Assembly (NCBI RefSeq): GCF_041240605.1
Contig: NZ_CP162487.1
Coordinates: 3,107,001-3,171,000, forward strand
DNA length: 64,000 nt
Source of the DNA: Xanthomonas sp. DAR 80977
GTDB taxonomy: Bacteria > Pseudomonadota > Gammaproteobacteria > Xanthomonadales > Xanthomonadaceae
Direction of reading: 5' to 3'
Under the pieces are notes generated by a model, which worked only from the letters and a program-made list of their open reading frames with translations, was not told the origin of the DNA and made no database searches. Shown here one piece after another: positions 7,817 through 16,608 of this stretch (positions are counted from its first letter, which is position 1; each line of letters opens with the position of its first letter). The position numbers and the translations under genes were made by a program.

Positions 7817-10800
7817 AGTATCCTTGTCTCACATTGTTGAAGTCCGCCGGAAACCTGAGATCCTATGCCGGCGTTAATCCCAGCCGAGACGCTTCCATCA
7901 CGCGCCATCTCAACGGACCCTTTAGCTCCCGCACCCTCCATCGCCCCCACTTGCAGCTGCATTGACTTACTTCTGCCTTCTGATAAACCACCAGTACCAC
8001 AGGAAACCCCCGCAGTACCACCTAGGCCGCCAATGAAACCACCTGCCACTGGAGAAGTCCCGCAGCCTTTCACATACAAACACATTTTTCCAGTCGTATC
8101 GACGACAAATCCCCCTTCACCACCGCCTCCCACTGCGAAATTACCGTAAGAAATTCCCAAGCCGGCCTGTAAGTTAAAATCACCCTTATACCCATGCTCC
8201 TGGGATTCACGCCACCTATCTCTCTGCTCACCTGGGGGAAAAGACCACCAGCCTGGTGCTTCCAGTCCGTAAAAATCTGCCGAATAGATAGGATTCAGAT
8301 TGACATAAGCATACGTGCTAATGCCACCACCCAGGCCCAATGGATCACTCTGCCCATATCGCCCACTGCCCGTATCGTAGTCCCGGAAATAGTTCTGATT
8401 GAGCCCCGTCGCACTATCGTAGCGCTGCCCTGGGAAGCGCATCCCGAACACGAACGCCGTCCCATCGCGATCCGCATCCTGGTCGGGGGGCGTGTTGCCG
8501 AAGGCCTCGCCCTTGATGTCCCAGGTCCAGATCGCCACATCGCGCACCGGGTCGATGACCGTCCGCGGCGCACCCAGATGGTCAGGCTGCACATAGTTCA
8601 AGGCAGTGCCGACCAGCACGCCCACCGGCAGGTCGTCGAGCCAGATGGCTTGCTGGAGCGCCTTGCCGTTGCTGTCGTAGTCGCCCAGCCAGTGGCCGGC
8701 TTCGTCGTAGAGCGTGTAGGTGTTGGTCGTGCCGAGGAAGCGGCGCACCTGTTCGCCGCGGTCGTTGTAGCGATACTCCATCGCCAGCGTGCCGCTGCGC
8801 TTGGCCTGGCTCAGGCGTCCGGTCGCGTCGTAGGCGAACTCGCGTGCCGTGCCGTCGATGGCCGTGGTGTTGCCCGCGGCGTCGTAGCTGCGCGCGGCGC
8901 CGGCCACGCTCGCCAGGCGATGGCTGTCGGTCGGGTAGCCGTAGGTCTGGGTGCTGCCGTTGACTTGGGCGCTGAGCCGGTTGCCGGTGGCGTCGTAGCT
9001 GTAGCCGTCGATCACCGTGCCGGTCGGACCATCCTTGAAGGCGGTCAGGCGGCTGAGGGTGTCGTAGCCCAGGCTGACCACGGGCGCTGTATTGCCCGGC
9101 GCAGTCAGCGCTGTGAGGTTGCCGACCGGGTCGAAGGCGAAGCCGATGTTGAGGCCGTCGCTGCGGCTGTCCTGGATCGCCAGCGGGCGGTAGTCCTGGT
9201 CGAGCACGCGCTGCAGCGGCCGGCCGTTGCCGTAGGACCAGCCGGCGCTGGGGCCGAACGGGTAATAGGTGGCGCCGCCGAGTAGCTTCTGCCTGGTGCC
9301 GCCTGCGACCGTGACGCCCACTTCCGTCGCCTGCCCCAGCGCGTTGCGCACGTAGTCCACTACCGCGCCGTCCGGATACGTCACCCGGCTCAGGCGGCCG
9401 CCCTTGGTGTAGGCGTAGCGCAGCGCGAACGCCTTGCCGTTGGTGGTCTGCACCTTGCGCACGACGCGTCCGAACCGGTCATAGCAATACTGGGTCGTGC
9501 CACTGCCGTCCTGCAGCTTGCTCAAGCGCCCCAGCGCAAATGTTTCCCCGGCCGCGCACACGTTCTGGCTGGCATCGTAGGTGTAGGTCGCGATCAGCGC
9601 CTTGTCGGCGTAGGTCGCCTTGGCCAGGCGGCCGAGCACGTCGAAGACGTAGTTGGTCTTGGTGCCGCGCGCGTCGGTCTGGGTCGCGAGGTTACCGGCG
9701 CTGTTGTAGGTGTAGCTGGTCACGCCGGTGTCGGGGCTGGTCAGTTTCAGCACGTCGCCAAACCCGTTGTATTGGTAGCTCGTTGCCAGGCCCTTGGGGT
9801 CCGTAACCTTGGTGGTGCGGTCCAGCGCGTCGTAGTCGAACTGGGTCTTCGCAGCGATGCCGCCGACATCCTGCTGGGTCTGCTTGACCCGGTCCAGCGG
9901 GTCGTAGTCGGTCTGCGTCTTCCGCTTGAGTGCGTCGGTGACCAACTGCACGTTGCCGTTGAGGTCGTAGCTGAAGTCGGTGGGATCGGCCTCGGCGGTG
10001 GCCTGGGTCGCCAGCTGGCCGAGCTTGTTGTAGATCCGCGACAGCGTGTGCTTGAGCGTGCCGGACGCGTCCTTGGTGTCTTCCTTGGCCCGGTTGCCGG
10101 AGGCGTCCAGCGTGTAGTGGATGCTGTTGCCGGCGCCATCGGTGACGTCGGTCAGGCGGTGCGCGGCGTCGTAGCCGTAGGTGACGACCGTGCCGTCCGG
10201 ATCGGTGACCTTGCTGACGTTGCCGACCGCATCGTAGGCGACGAGCGTGGCCTGGTCCTGGTCCGACGGCGTGCCGTCGGCATTCGCGCGCAACGTGCTC
10301 GATGCCGCCCAGCCGCGCGGGGTGTAGGCGAGGTCGCGGATCAGGCCATTGGCGTCCTGGGTGCGCGTCGGGCGGCCGTTGCGGTCGTAGGCCACATAGG
10401 TGGTGGCGCGGCCCAGCGCATCGACCACTTGATACAGGTCCCCGGCGCGATGGCAGGCGCCGCCGGCATTGGCGCAGCCGGATTCGTCGGCGGTCAGGTA
10501 GTAGCGGTAGGTGGTGGTATCGGCCACGTCGGTGCGCGGGCCGTCCTGGCTCAGCACCAGGCCGATCTGCGGGCACTGCGTGCCATCGACGGTATCGCAG
10601 TAACTGGTGAGCCACTGGCGCACGCCGGCCGGCGCCTTGGCCGCGCTGCCGCAGCTGTAGCTCATGGCCGCGGACACGGCTGGATCCACCTGGCAACGCG
10701 CCGTTTGCTGGCCGCGTGCGTTGTAGGCCCCGGCCGACTTGGCGGCCGTGGCGCCAGCGGCGTCGAGCACGATGCGGGTCAGCGGCACGCGCAGACTGGC

Positions 10801-12405
10801 GTTCCAGGTGGTGTTGGTCGTGCGTTGCTGCGCGGTGCCGGATGCATCGATCTGCTGGGTCAGCAGGCCGCCCGCCGCATAGGTCGTCTTGGTGACCGTG
10901 CCCTTGAAGTCGGTCACCGACGCCGGGTAGCCGCTGGCATCGTAGGTCAGCGACTTCCACGGCTGGTTGCATTGTTCGCCGCACGCCGTGCCAGCGCCGG
11001 TTGGCCTTAAAGCACCGTAACCACTATCGGTATAGCTCAGGTAGACCTGGGTTCCCAGTGGGGACGTCACCGTCGCCGGAATGCCCCAGTTGGAGGTGGA
11101 TGCGGAATACGCCACCTGCGTCGTATCGACATTGCCGGCGAAGCTGGAGGAAATCGCTTTGCCATTGCTGGCATAGCCGGTGCTTTCGAAGCGCACGCCC
11201 TTCTCGTCGACGACGCCGGTCAGCGCGGTCGGCAGGTTCGCATTCGAGGTGAGCGACGGCTCGTTATATACGTATTGGCGCGTCTTGCCGTCCGGATACT
11301 GCACGGAGGTCAGGTTGCCGGTGCTGTCATAGCCGTAGGTCAGCGTGCCGCCATCGGGCAAGGTGACCGTGCTCAGACGATTGTTGCTGTCGTAGGCGAA
11401 GCCCAGCGAGCGGCCGCCGGCGTCGGTGACTTGCTGCAGCAGGTTGGGCGGGGTCTTGGTGCCGGACACCACCGGCGGATCGCTGTAAGTCAGCGTCAAG
11501 ACCGTTTGGCCCATGCGATCGAAGACCGAGCGCAACAATCCCGCGGCGTCGTAGATCTCCGTCTGTTGGGTGGCGGCAACTACCAGGGAGTAACCGAGCA
11601 ACACACCAGCGCCGTCGCGGCGCTCGGTCAACGTGTCGGCAATGTCCGGGTCGGGCGCCCACACGCCGTTGCTGGGACGAAACCGCTCTACACCACCATC
11701 GGGACGCTGGACATCGATCCGGCTTCCACCGTTTGCTACACCTGAGATCATCAGGTCTAGCCTGCGCTCGAAAGAGTGACGCCACTGGTTACCCAGCGTC
11801 ACAGCGGTCACGAAGGTCTTGCTGTTGTAGAAGCGGCGCAGGGTCAGCCAAGTCGGCGAGTCGTAGTCGGTGTCCTGGCGGAACATGTTGCCGGTAGCGG
11901 TGTTGATCGGATCGCCTTCAAAGGCACTTCCCCGATGCGCACCGCCTTGCTTCAGCGCGGCATTGCCACTGCTGCCATGCGGGCCGGTGTTGTCGCCGGC
12001 CTGACCCAGCCCACCAGTGCACATGGTGTTGCAGCTGCCGGTGTTCTTGACCGGTTGACCCTGGCCTGAAATTTTGTCGTTGGCGTAGACATTGCCCCAC
12101 CAATACCCGTTGCGATACACCTTTGCAGCGGTATAGCCGTCGCTATAAGACGCGGTGAATACAGGTGGATCGACACATCCGTTGGGCCCCGAATCGCACA
12201 GCCGCATGGCGCCATCGATGATGAACTGGATTGCAGCGCTTACGGTCGGAAACGACTGCGAACCGCTGGTGGAATCAGATGTATAAGGCGGGCCGTATTG
12301 CGTCTGTGGCGCCGCATAGGTCAGCGGCGAAACCAGCACGCCGGCAAGCAGCAACAGGCAGGCCACGCCGATACGGCGGCAGAGGCGAACGTGGGGGTTC
12401 GACAT
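7801..12405 (-). CDS. Sec-exported RHS-repeat polymorphic toxin
   Basis: The product is 1534 aa. The frame opens further upstream to 12552, but the ATG at 12405 has AAGGA 8 bp before it and starts a signal peptide (to about residue 31, SPLTYAAP). Residues 163-240 (GDPINTATGNMF, LRRFYNS, GNQWRHSFERRLDL) match the DUF6531 domain that precedes RHS shells. From there to about residue 1380 many YD repeats of the Y-x-Y-D-x-x-G-x-L type form the beta-cage, closing with the RHS core motif DYDTGSGRYGQSDPLGLGGG. The last 153 residues are variable and very glycine-rich (GGGGEGGFVVD, GGFIGGLGGTAG), with five Cys and no nuclease motif. A membrane-active toxin is possible, matching the membrane protein encoded downstream. 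No VgrG or PAAR gene is near. Confidence 0.9.
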   Translation of the reverse strand: MSNPHVRLCRRIGVACLLLLAGVLVSPLTYAAPQTQYGPPYTSDSTSGSQSFPTVSAAIQFIIDGAMRLCDSGPNGCVDPPVFTASYSDGYTAAKVYRNGYWWGNVYANDKISGQGQPVKNTGSCNTMCTGGLGQAGDNTGPHGSSGNAALKQGGAHRGSAFEGDPINTATGNMFRQDTDYDSPTWLTLRRFYNSKTFVTAVTLGNQWRHSFERRLDLMISGVANGGSRIDVQRPDGGVERFRPSNGVWAPDPDIADTLTERRDGAGVLLGYSLVVAATQQTEIYDAAGLLRSVFDRMGQTVLTLTYSDPPVVSGTKTPPNLLQQVTDAGGRSLGFAYDSNNRLSTVTLPDGGTLTYGYDSTGNLTSVQYPDGKTRQYVYNEPSLTSNANLPTALTGVVDEKGVRFESTGYASNGKAISSSFAGNVDTTQVAYSASTSNWGIPATVTSPLGTQVYLSYTDSGYGALRPTGAGTACGEQCNQPWKSLTYDASGYPASVTDFKGTVTKTTYAAGGLLTQQIDASGTAQQRTTNTTWNASLRVPLTRIVLDAAGATAAKSAGAYNARGQQTARCQVDPAVSAAMSYSCGSAAKAPAGVRQWLTSYCDTVDGTQCPQIGLVLSQDGPRTDVADTTTYRYYLTADESGCANAGGACHRAGDLYQVVDALGRATTYVAYDRNGRPTRTQDANGLIRDLAYTPRGWAASSTLRANADGTPSDQDQATLVAYDAVGNVSKVTDPDGTVVTYGYDAAHRLTDVTDGAGNSIHYTLDASGNRAKEDTKDASGTLKHTLSRIYNKLGQLATQATAEADPTDFSYDLNGNVQLVTDALKRKTQTDYDPLDRVKQTQQDVGGIAAKTQFDYDALDRTTKVTDPKGLATSYQYNGFGDVLKLTSPDTGVTSYTYNSAGNLATQTDARGTKTNYVFDVLGRLAKATYADKALIATYTYDASQNVCAAGETFALGRLSKLQDGSGTTQYCYDRFGRVVRKVQTTNGKAFALRYAYTKGGRLSRVTYPDGAVVDYVRNALGQATEVGVTVAGGTRQKLLGGATYYPFGPSAGWSYGNGRPLQRVLDQDYRPLAIQDSRSDGLNIGFAFDPVGNLTALTAPGNTAPVVSLGYDTLSRLTAFKDGPTGTVIDGYSYDATGNRLSAQVNGSTQTYGYPTDSHRLASVAGAARSYDAAGNTTAIDGTAREFAYDATGRLSQAKRSGTLAMEYRYNDRGEQVRRFLGTTNTYTLYDEAGHWLGDYDSNGKALQQAIWLDDLPVGVLVGTALNYVQPDHLGAPRTVIDPVRDVAIWTWDIKGEAFGNTPPDQDADRDGTAFVFGMRFPGQRYDSATGLNQNYFRDYDTGSGRYGQSDPLGLGGGISTYAYVNLNPIYSADFYGLEAPGWWSFPPGEQRDRWRESQEHGYKGDFNLQAGLGISYGNFAVGGGGEGGFVVDTTGKMCLYVKGCGTSPVAGGFIGGLGGTAGVSCGTGGLSEGRSKSMQLQVGAMEGAGAKGSVEMARDGSVSAGINAGIGSQVSGGLQQCETRILWCTK

Positions 12406-12663
12406 AGCGTCATCCTTGAGCTTCGATTGAGTTGTGGTGCCGGCAGCCGCAGCATCCAGCTCCTTGGCGGCGCCAATCTTAACGGTCTTTGTTGCAAATT
12501 CTGAGACAGGCGTAGGATTTTTTAGCCTGTGAGATCCCCGCCTGACGACCAAGCGCCAAGCGGCCCTGCATCGACCTACTCGGCGTTGCCTTGCCCACGC
12601 TGACGAGTTCAGGGGCGGTCCGAGGATCCCAATCCATCGGACACCCCATATCCACGTTGCTGA

Positions 12664-13068
12664 TCAGCCCGGATACTTCGGAAACTTCTCGTCCGGGTGA
12701 CTGGCCTTCCACTGCTTGTAGGCAGCGGTGCCCTCCCATGCCGTGAAGGCGCGCGGGGGACGACCCCGGCCGCTCCAGGTCTCGTGGGTATGAGGCAACC
12801 AATACTTGGGGGCGACTTCCTTCTTGGCCTGGGTCGGAGCAGCCTTGCGGCCACGGCCTGGGCTGCTGGCGCCAATGGCCACCGCCAGCTCGGCCTTCTG
12901 CTTCGGGGTGAAGTAGTCGCTGTATTGGCTCAGCAGGCTCGTTATTTCCGCGACAGCGGCGGCGGCCTGTTCTTGGCGAAGAGCCTGCTCCTGCTCTTCA
13001 AGCTTGCGGAGTTCCTCTTCGATCTTGGCCTTGGCAGAGGTGATCGACTCCAGGGTTTTCTTACTCAT
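12664..13068 (-). CDS. H-NS family nucleoid-associated protein
   Basis: The product is 134 aa. Residues 1-45 are strongly coiled-coil (KAKIEEELRKLEEQEQALRQE), the oligomerisation part. The C-terminus has the H-NS-like DNA-binding motif TWSGRGRPPRAF, followed by AWEGTAAYKQW. A basic linker (GRGRKAAPTQAKK) separates the two. Proteins of this type in Xanthomonas (XrvA group) silence A+T-rich DNA and affect virulence genes. Its place in an island with A+T-rich genes suggests it silences horizontally acquired DNA, perhaps its own neighbours. The ribosome binding site is weak. Family assignment is firm; target genes are inferred. Confidence 0.88.
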   Translation of the reverse strand: MSKKTLESITSAKAKIEEELRKLEEQEQALRQEQAAAAVAEITSLLSQYSDYFTPKQKAELAVAIGASSPGRGRKAAPTQAKKEVAPKYWLPHTHETWSGRGRPPRAFTAWEGTAAYKQWKASHPDEKFPKYPG

Positions 13069-13822
13069 TCAGCGCATCGCCTGTTAGGAACATGGGTCTT
13101 ATCCCGGAGGCCAAGAGTTTAAAGGAGTTGGCCATCAGCCCTCCATAGGCACGCTGACGGCCGTCTAGTGGTTCAGCACCCAAACCCTATGGGGCGCCGA
13201 AACAGGAGTCCAACTTCTTCCGTGAGCTCGGAAGTCTTGACCGATAAGGCGCCTTGATGATTGCTATCAAGCCTAACGTCGACGGCAGGACAGCACATAA
13301 GTCAGCGGCATCGCTCCCCATCTATACGCCTAACAGCCGAGCCGGGAAGCGGCCTAGCCTATTCAAACGCAGGGCCAGCTAGGAAACCAGGGCGGCGCTG
13401 AATTCTGCTGAGCAAGAAGCCCCTCTTTTCTGCTGAGTCGTGGAAATCGGAGTCTGGAGCAGCCAGACGGCCTCGACCACGGAGACCTTTCGCATTTGCT
13501 TCGACGGCGCAATGACCTAGGCCGATGCCAGGGCAAGACAGAAGTGCTTAACGGCGCAGCTTTGTGGAAGGGCGATGTCTACAAAAATAGACAGATGGAT
13601 TAAGAGCTGCAGCTTTCACCAAAAAAGCCGCCGATGATGTGACGGTCGAAGATAAAGACAAAAGCTTCTCTCGCAAGGTCCATGGTCGACGCAGCCACCT
13701 TTACGCAATAAATTTTACTAGTTCATCGAACAAAGCGACAAACCTCCTGGAGATAGCGCTCAACAACTTACCATATCAAACACATCCACAAATAAATTAT
13801 ACAAAACAGATGGACGCCAGCA
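13069..13822. other. Intergenic region with palindrome, no clear gene
   Basis: About 750 bp without a convincing gene. A frame from a GTG at 13639 would give 67 aa and overlap the next gene by 20 nt, but it has no ribosome binding site and no recognisable features. Composition changes from GC-rich to A+T-rich near 13.6 kb. A GTCTA palindrome lies at 13577. Confidence 0.5.
13577..13592. promoter_or_regulatory. GTCTA-N6-TAGAC palindrome (copy 2)
   Basis: GTCTACAAAAATAGAC matches the site at 6417 in both arms and in spacer length, and is likewise followed by ARATG. It stands about 230 bp before the membrane-protein gene at 13823. A shared operator is possible. Confidence 0.35.
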
Positions 13823-14815
13823 ATGACAAAACAAGCAGATGACACCCTACTATCCAAAGCTCTCCAAAACCCAAAGGCAACCAATAGCGTAATTGCGGCA
13901 TCTGGGGCAATTTTTCTACTGTGCTACGCATTACTAGCAGCAACCAATAAGCCTTTATCAATTTTCAACATTTTCTCCATATCCGAAACAGGAATCAAAG
14001 TCGTTGCCATATTCATGAAAGAAGTCGGACTCGCAGCCATGGTGGCGGTCATCATTAACTTCTCGATTGAAGCCTTCAACAGAAAACGGCACGAAAAAGA
14101 AAAACGGGATCTCATCGAGACAATCAACTCTGCGCACTCCGATCAACGAGAAGCACAAATAAAGGCAATCAATGAAAAAATATTTCAGACTGTATACGAA
14201 AGAAATATACCAAGCAATTTCTTTAAAGCCATCGAGGAGCAGATGCTTAGAAGCAACTTCTTGAGAATGGACAGCATTTACGTTTTACGCCTGGAGCCCT
14301 ACGACGCGAACAACGCAAAAATAGTATTTAGGCACTCATACAAAATCAAAAACATGAATTCAACAGCCATAACATACCCAATGGCAGTTGGTTTTGACGT
14401 AATGAAATCATTAGGCGATGAACACAAAGTAACTAAATTCAAAGCAGGGACCACCGAATTAATCGGAGATGAATTAAACGCCATAAAACAAGACAAAACG
14501 GAGATGCACCAGTGGTGGAGCATTAAACTTGATCATCTCGTCGAACCTGAAGATATTATTGACTGCGTAGTGGAGTTCATTCGCATCAGCCCAAGAACAG
14601 GCAAAGAGGCTATTTGCAGCATGCTTCCTACTGATAAGATGTCCGTTCAGGTCTATGACAGAGATCGCAGCTTCTCTGTTCGTGCGATGACCCTGCACCC
14701 ACGCCCTGAGATAGTCAAACAGATCGACGAAGAAGGGGGAATCTATCACTGGGAATTAGATGGAGCACTCTTCCCGGGGCAGGGGTTTCTGATAGATTGG
14801 GTGCCGCGCGTTTAG
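13823..14815 (+). CDS. A+T-rich membrane-anchored protein of unknown function
   Basis: The product is 330 aa. Two hydrophobic segments (about residues 20-40, VIAASGAIFLLCYALLAA, and 54-80, VVAIFMKEVGLAAMVAVIIN) are followed by a charged helix (FNRKRHEKEKRDLIETIN) and a soluble C-terminal part of about 230 residues rich in beta strands (SIYVLRLEPYD, KIVFRHSYKIKN). Codon use is A/T-ending, unlike nearly every other gene here, a sign of recent transfer. The start is chosen as the first ATG of the frame; its ribosome binding site is weak. I do not recognise the family. Two N-terminal helices with a cytoplasmic sensor-like domain resemble defence effectors, but this is only an analogy. Confidence 0.7.
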   Translation: MTKQADDTLLSKALQNPKATNSVIAASGAIFLLCYALLAATNKPLSIFNIFSISETGIKVVAIFMKEVGLAAMVAVIINFSIEAFNRKRHEKEKRDLIETINSAHSDQREAQIKAINEKIFQTVYERNIPSNFFKAIEEQMLRSNFLRMDSIYVLRLEPYDANNAKIVFRHSYKIKNMNSTAITYPMAVGFDVMKSLGDEHKVTKFKAGTTELIGDELNAIKQDKTEMHQWWSIKLDHLVEPEDIIDCVVEFIRISPRTGKEAICSMLPTDKMSVQVYDRDRSFSVRAMTLHPRPEIVKQIDEEGGIYHWELDGALFPGQGFLIDWVPRV

Positions 14816-15184
14816 CAGGCAGCATGAAGCTTAGGCTTTGGTCTTCACACCAGGGCTTGACATTTGCTACTAGCCATGAAACGCTTTTGTTACATACCAA
14901 TGGAGTGAGCAGCCATGAGAGACATCGTCAAAAGCTGACCGGCAGGCCTTTCTTTGCGACTACTGTCACAGAGAAGCAGGTCCAGCCTGACATCTCCAAT
15001 CCACCACTGGGCCCTAAGGGCCCAGTGTCGTTTCAGGCATTCCATTGATTCTCTTGCCTTTTCATCCAAGATGAATAGAAGGCACCCTCTCACCCGGCGC
15101 TGATACTCCAGAAGTGTCGAGCAGTTTTTTGCCAACAGCCCACCCCAACACTGGATGGCAAGCTGCCGCCAATTGCCAGCGAAA
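14816..15184. other. Intergenic region with one hairpin
   Basis: The 369 bp between two convergent genes hold no convincing coding sequence. The only structure I see is the inverted repeat at 15005. Confidence 0.5.
15005..15027. terminator. Hairpin between convergent genes
   Basis: The perfect arms CACTGGGCCC and GGGCCCAGTG enclose a TAA loop, followed on the plus strand by TCGTTT. It can serve as terminator for either flanking gene, though the T-run is short. Confidence 0.5.
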
Positions 15185-16219
15185 CTAACGCTCGAACTCA
15201 ATCGTCAAGGTGTTACCTATGGTGTTCGTTGAGCTCGCCCCAGCGGTCCCATCCGCCACCTTTAATGCCGATAATGTCCAAGTGAATTCACCCGACCAGT
15301 CCGTGCTGTAGTTCAAATCAAGGGTGAATCTAGCGCTGTTCAGCATCAGAGCAGGCGCAAGGTTCTTGCTTGGCTGAAAATCGGCCATTAAACCCGGCGT
15401 AGCGCCTTTAGGCCCCGTTACTCGCATCACGGCCGGAGTCAGCCCACTTATCTTGGCCGCCCTATCCGCCGCTTGTTTAACTGCCCGAGCAACCGCGCTC
15501 ATTCCCTCGTCCTCGGCCGCCGCTGCCACCCTCGCCGCTGCCGCCTCCTGTGGAAGGACTGCTGCGTCAAGGACGGCAGTGAGAGCATTGGACAGCTGAA
15601 GGTATAGACCATCGTCACCGCTTGTGTATGGAATAGCATGGTCCACATCCGCAGCCGCAGGCATAGGCACCATGACAATTTCGTAAGAGCTTGCGCGTTC
15701 ATATACCCTGGCATACTTCGCTGAAAGTAGCTTTAATGATGCTCCAGCACCGGCAGTCCGAACCGTGGTCGCTGCAAACCTAAATGTGGCAGACCTAATT
15801 CTAAGCGGCCCGATTCTCTTGACCTCTGCGCAGATCTTCGGCGTGCTCGCGCCAGCATCGCACTGGGCATGCGCTCGTGTTAGGAAATCCCTGCAAAGCT
15901 CGACCGCCGCTGGTCCGCTAGCATTGTTGCACTCATGGCGAGCCTCTTTGACAAGTTGCGGGCATTTGAGGTCATAATCCACTTGAGCTCGCTTCGTCTC
16001 CTCGGCGCACTTGGCGTCCGCGAACTTGTAAGCTTCCCCAGAATCAAATGCCGAATGATTGCCGGACGCGTCGAGTGCCCGTTGCAAAGAAGCAATAACC
16101 ATCGGCACGCTGGCTGCATTTCTTCCCACATCCACTGGCCCGTTCTTGGTATTAAAGAGCGTGCAACCGGATAAAAGACCGAGCGCAATCGCGGCAACAA
16201 TAGCCTTAATTCCTTTCAT
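15185..16219 (-). CDS. Putative lipoprotein of unknown function
   Basis: The product is 344 aa. The start at 16219 gives MKGIKAIVAAIALGLLSGC, a lipoprotein signal peptide with lipobox LLSGC, and is preceded by AGGGGAATGCC. The mature N-terminal half has several Cys (KCAEETKRAQ, KCPQLVKEARHECNN, LCRDFL, QCDAG, KICAEV) that probably form disulphides in the periplasm. The middle is alanine-rich and helical (residues about 240-275). The C-terminus has beta strands with DWSGEFTWTLSALK. I do not recognise a family. It lies between the unknown membrane-protein gene and the integrase gene and is transcribed in the same direction as the integrase. Confidence 0.7.
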   Translation of the reverse strand: MKGIKAIVAAIALGLLSGCTLFNTKNGPVDVGRNAASVPMVIASLQRALDASGNHSAFDSGEAYKFADAKCAEETKRAQVDYDLKCPQLVKEARHECNNASGPAAVELCRDFLTRAHAQCDAGASTPKICAEVKRIGPLRIRSATFRFAATTVRTAGAGASLKLLSAKYARVYERASSYEIVMVPMPAAADVDHAIPYTSGDDGLYLQLSNALTAVLDAAVLPQEAAAARVAAAAEDEGMSAVARAVKQAADRAAKISGLTPAVMRVTGPKGATPGLMADFQPSKNLAPALMLNSARFTLDLNYSTDWSGEFTWTLSALKVADGTAGASSTNTIGNTLTIEFER

Positions 16220-16608
16220 GGCATTCCCCTGATGGTGCCACCGTGGCACAGAGATAAGGTAGCTACACTTAACCCGGCCTGCTATAAGCTGCGCGCAGCA
16301 TTCCGACCAACGGCGAATTAACCTTGGCCGGCGCACGGCTCTCCCAACTACTGCCGAGGTGCACAACTACTAGGGATCCCTCCTTCCCTCCGCTGCTGCT
16401 GCTGAATTGATTCGCAAATGGAAGGCGGCCGACTACCGCAGTGCGACTACGCTCCGCCCGCCTTAGCCTTCATCTACACGGACCCGCGAAGCGTTGGTCG
16501 AAAAATTTGCATGGGAAGAGCAGTGGCGGCGCAACCATAACTCCAAGCAACTTACGGGGCCGTCGGGAGCCAAATCTCGTGCTTCGCTACAATAAGTCAA
16601 CCCTGAGT
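16220..16608. other. Intergenic region, nothing recognised
   Basis: The 389 bp between the integrase stop and the lipoprotein start contain no supported gene, repeat or terminator. Confidence 0.45.

Noticed and set aside
13493..13512. Possible PIP box (type III secretion regulon) with TTCGC and TTCGA
   Set aside because: The spacing between the two half-sites is about 6 bp, whereas a PIP box needs about 15 bp, and no effector gene follows.
13639..13842. 67-aa frame with GTG start before the membrane-protein gene
   Set aside because: No ribosome binding site, overlap with the next gene and no recognisable features; kept only as a remote possibility.
14890..15201. 103-aa minus-strand frame between the membrane protein and the lipoprotein
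   Set aside because: It overlaps the hairpin and the lipoprotein gene end, and has no ribosome binding site or family features.
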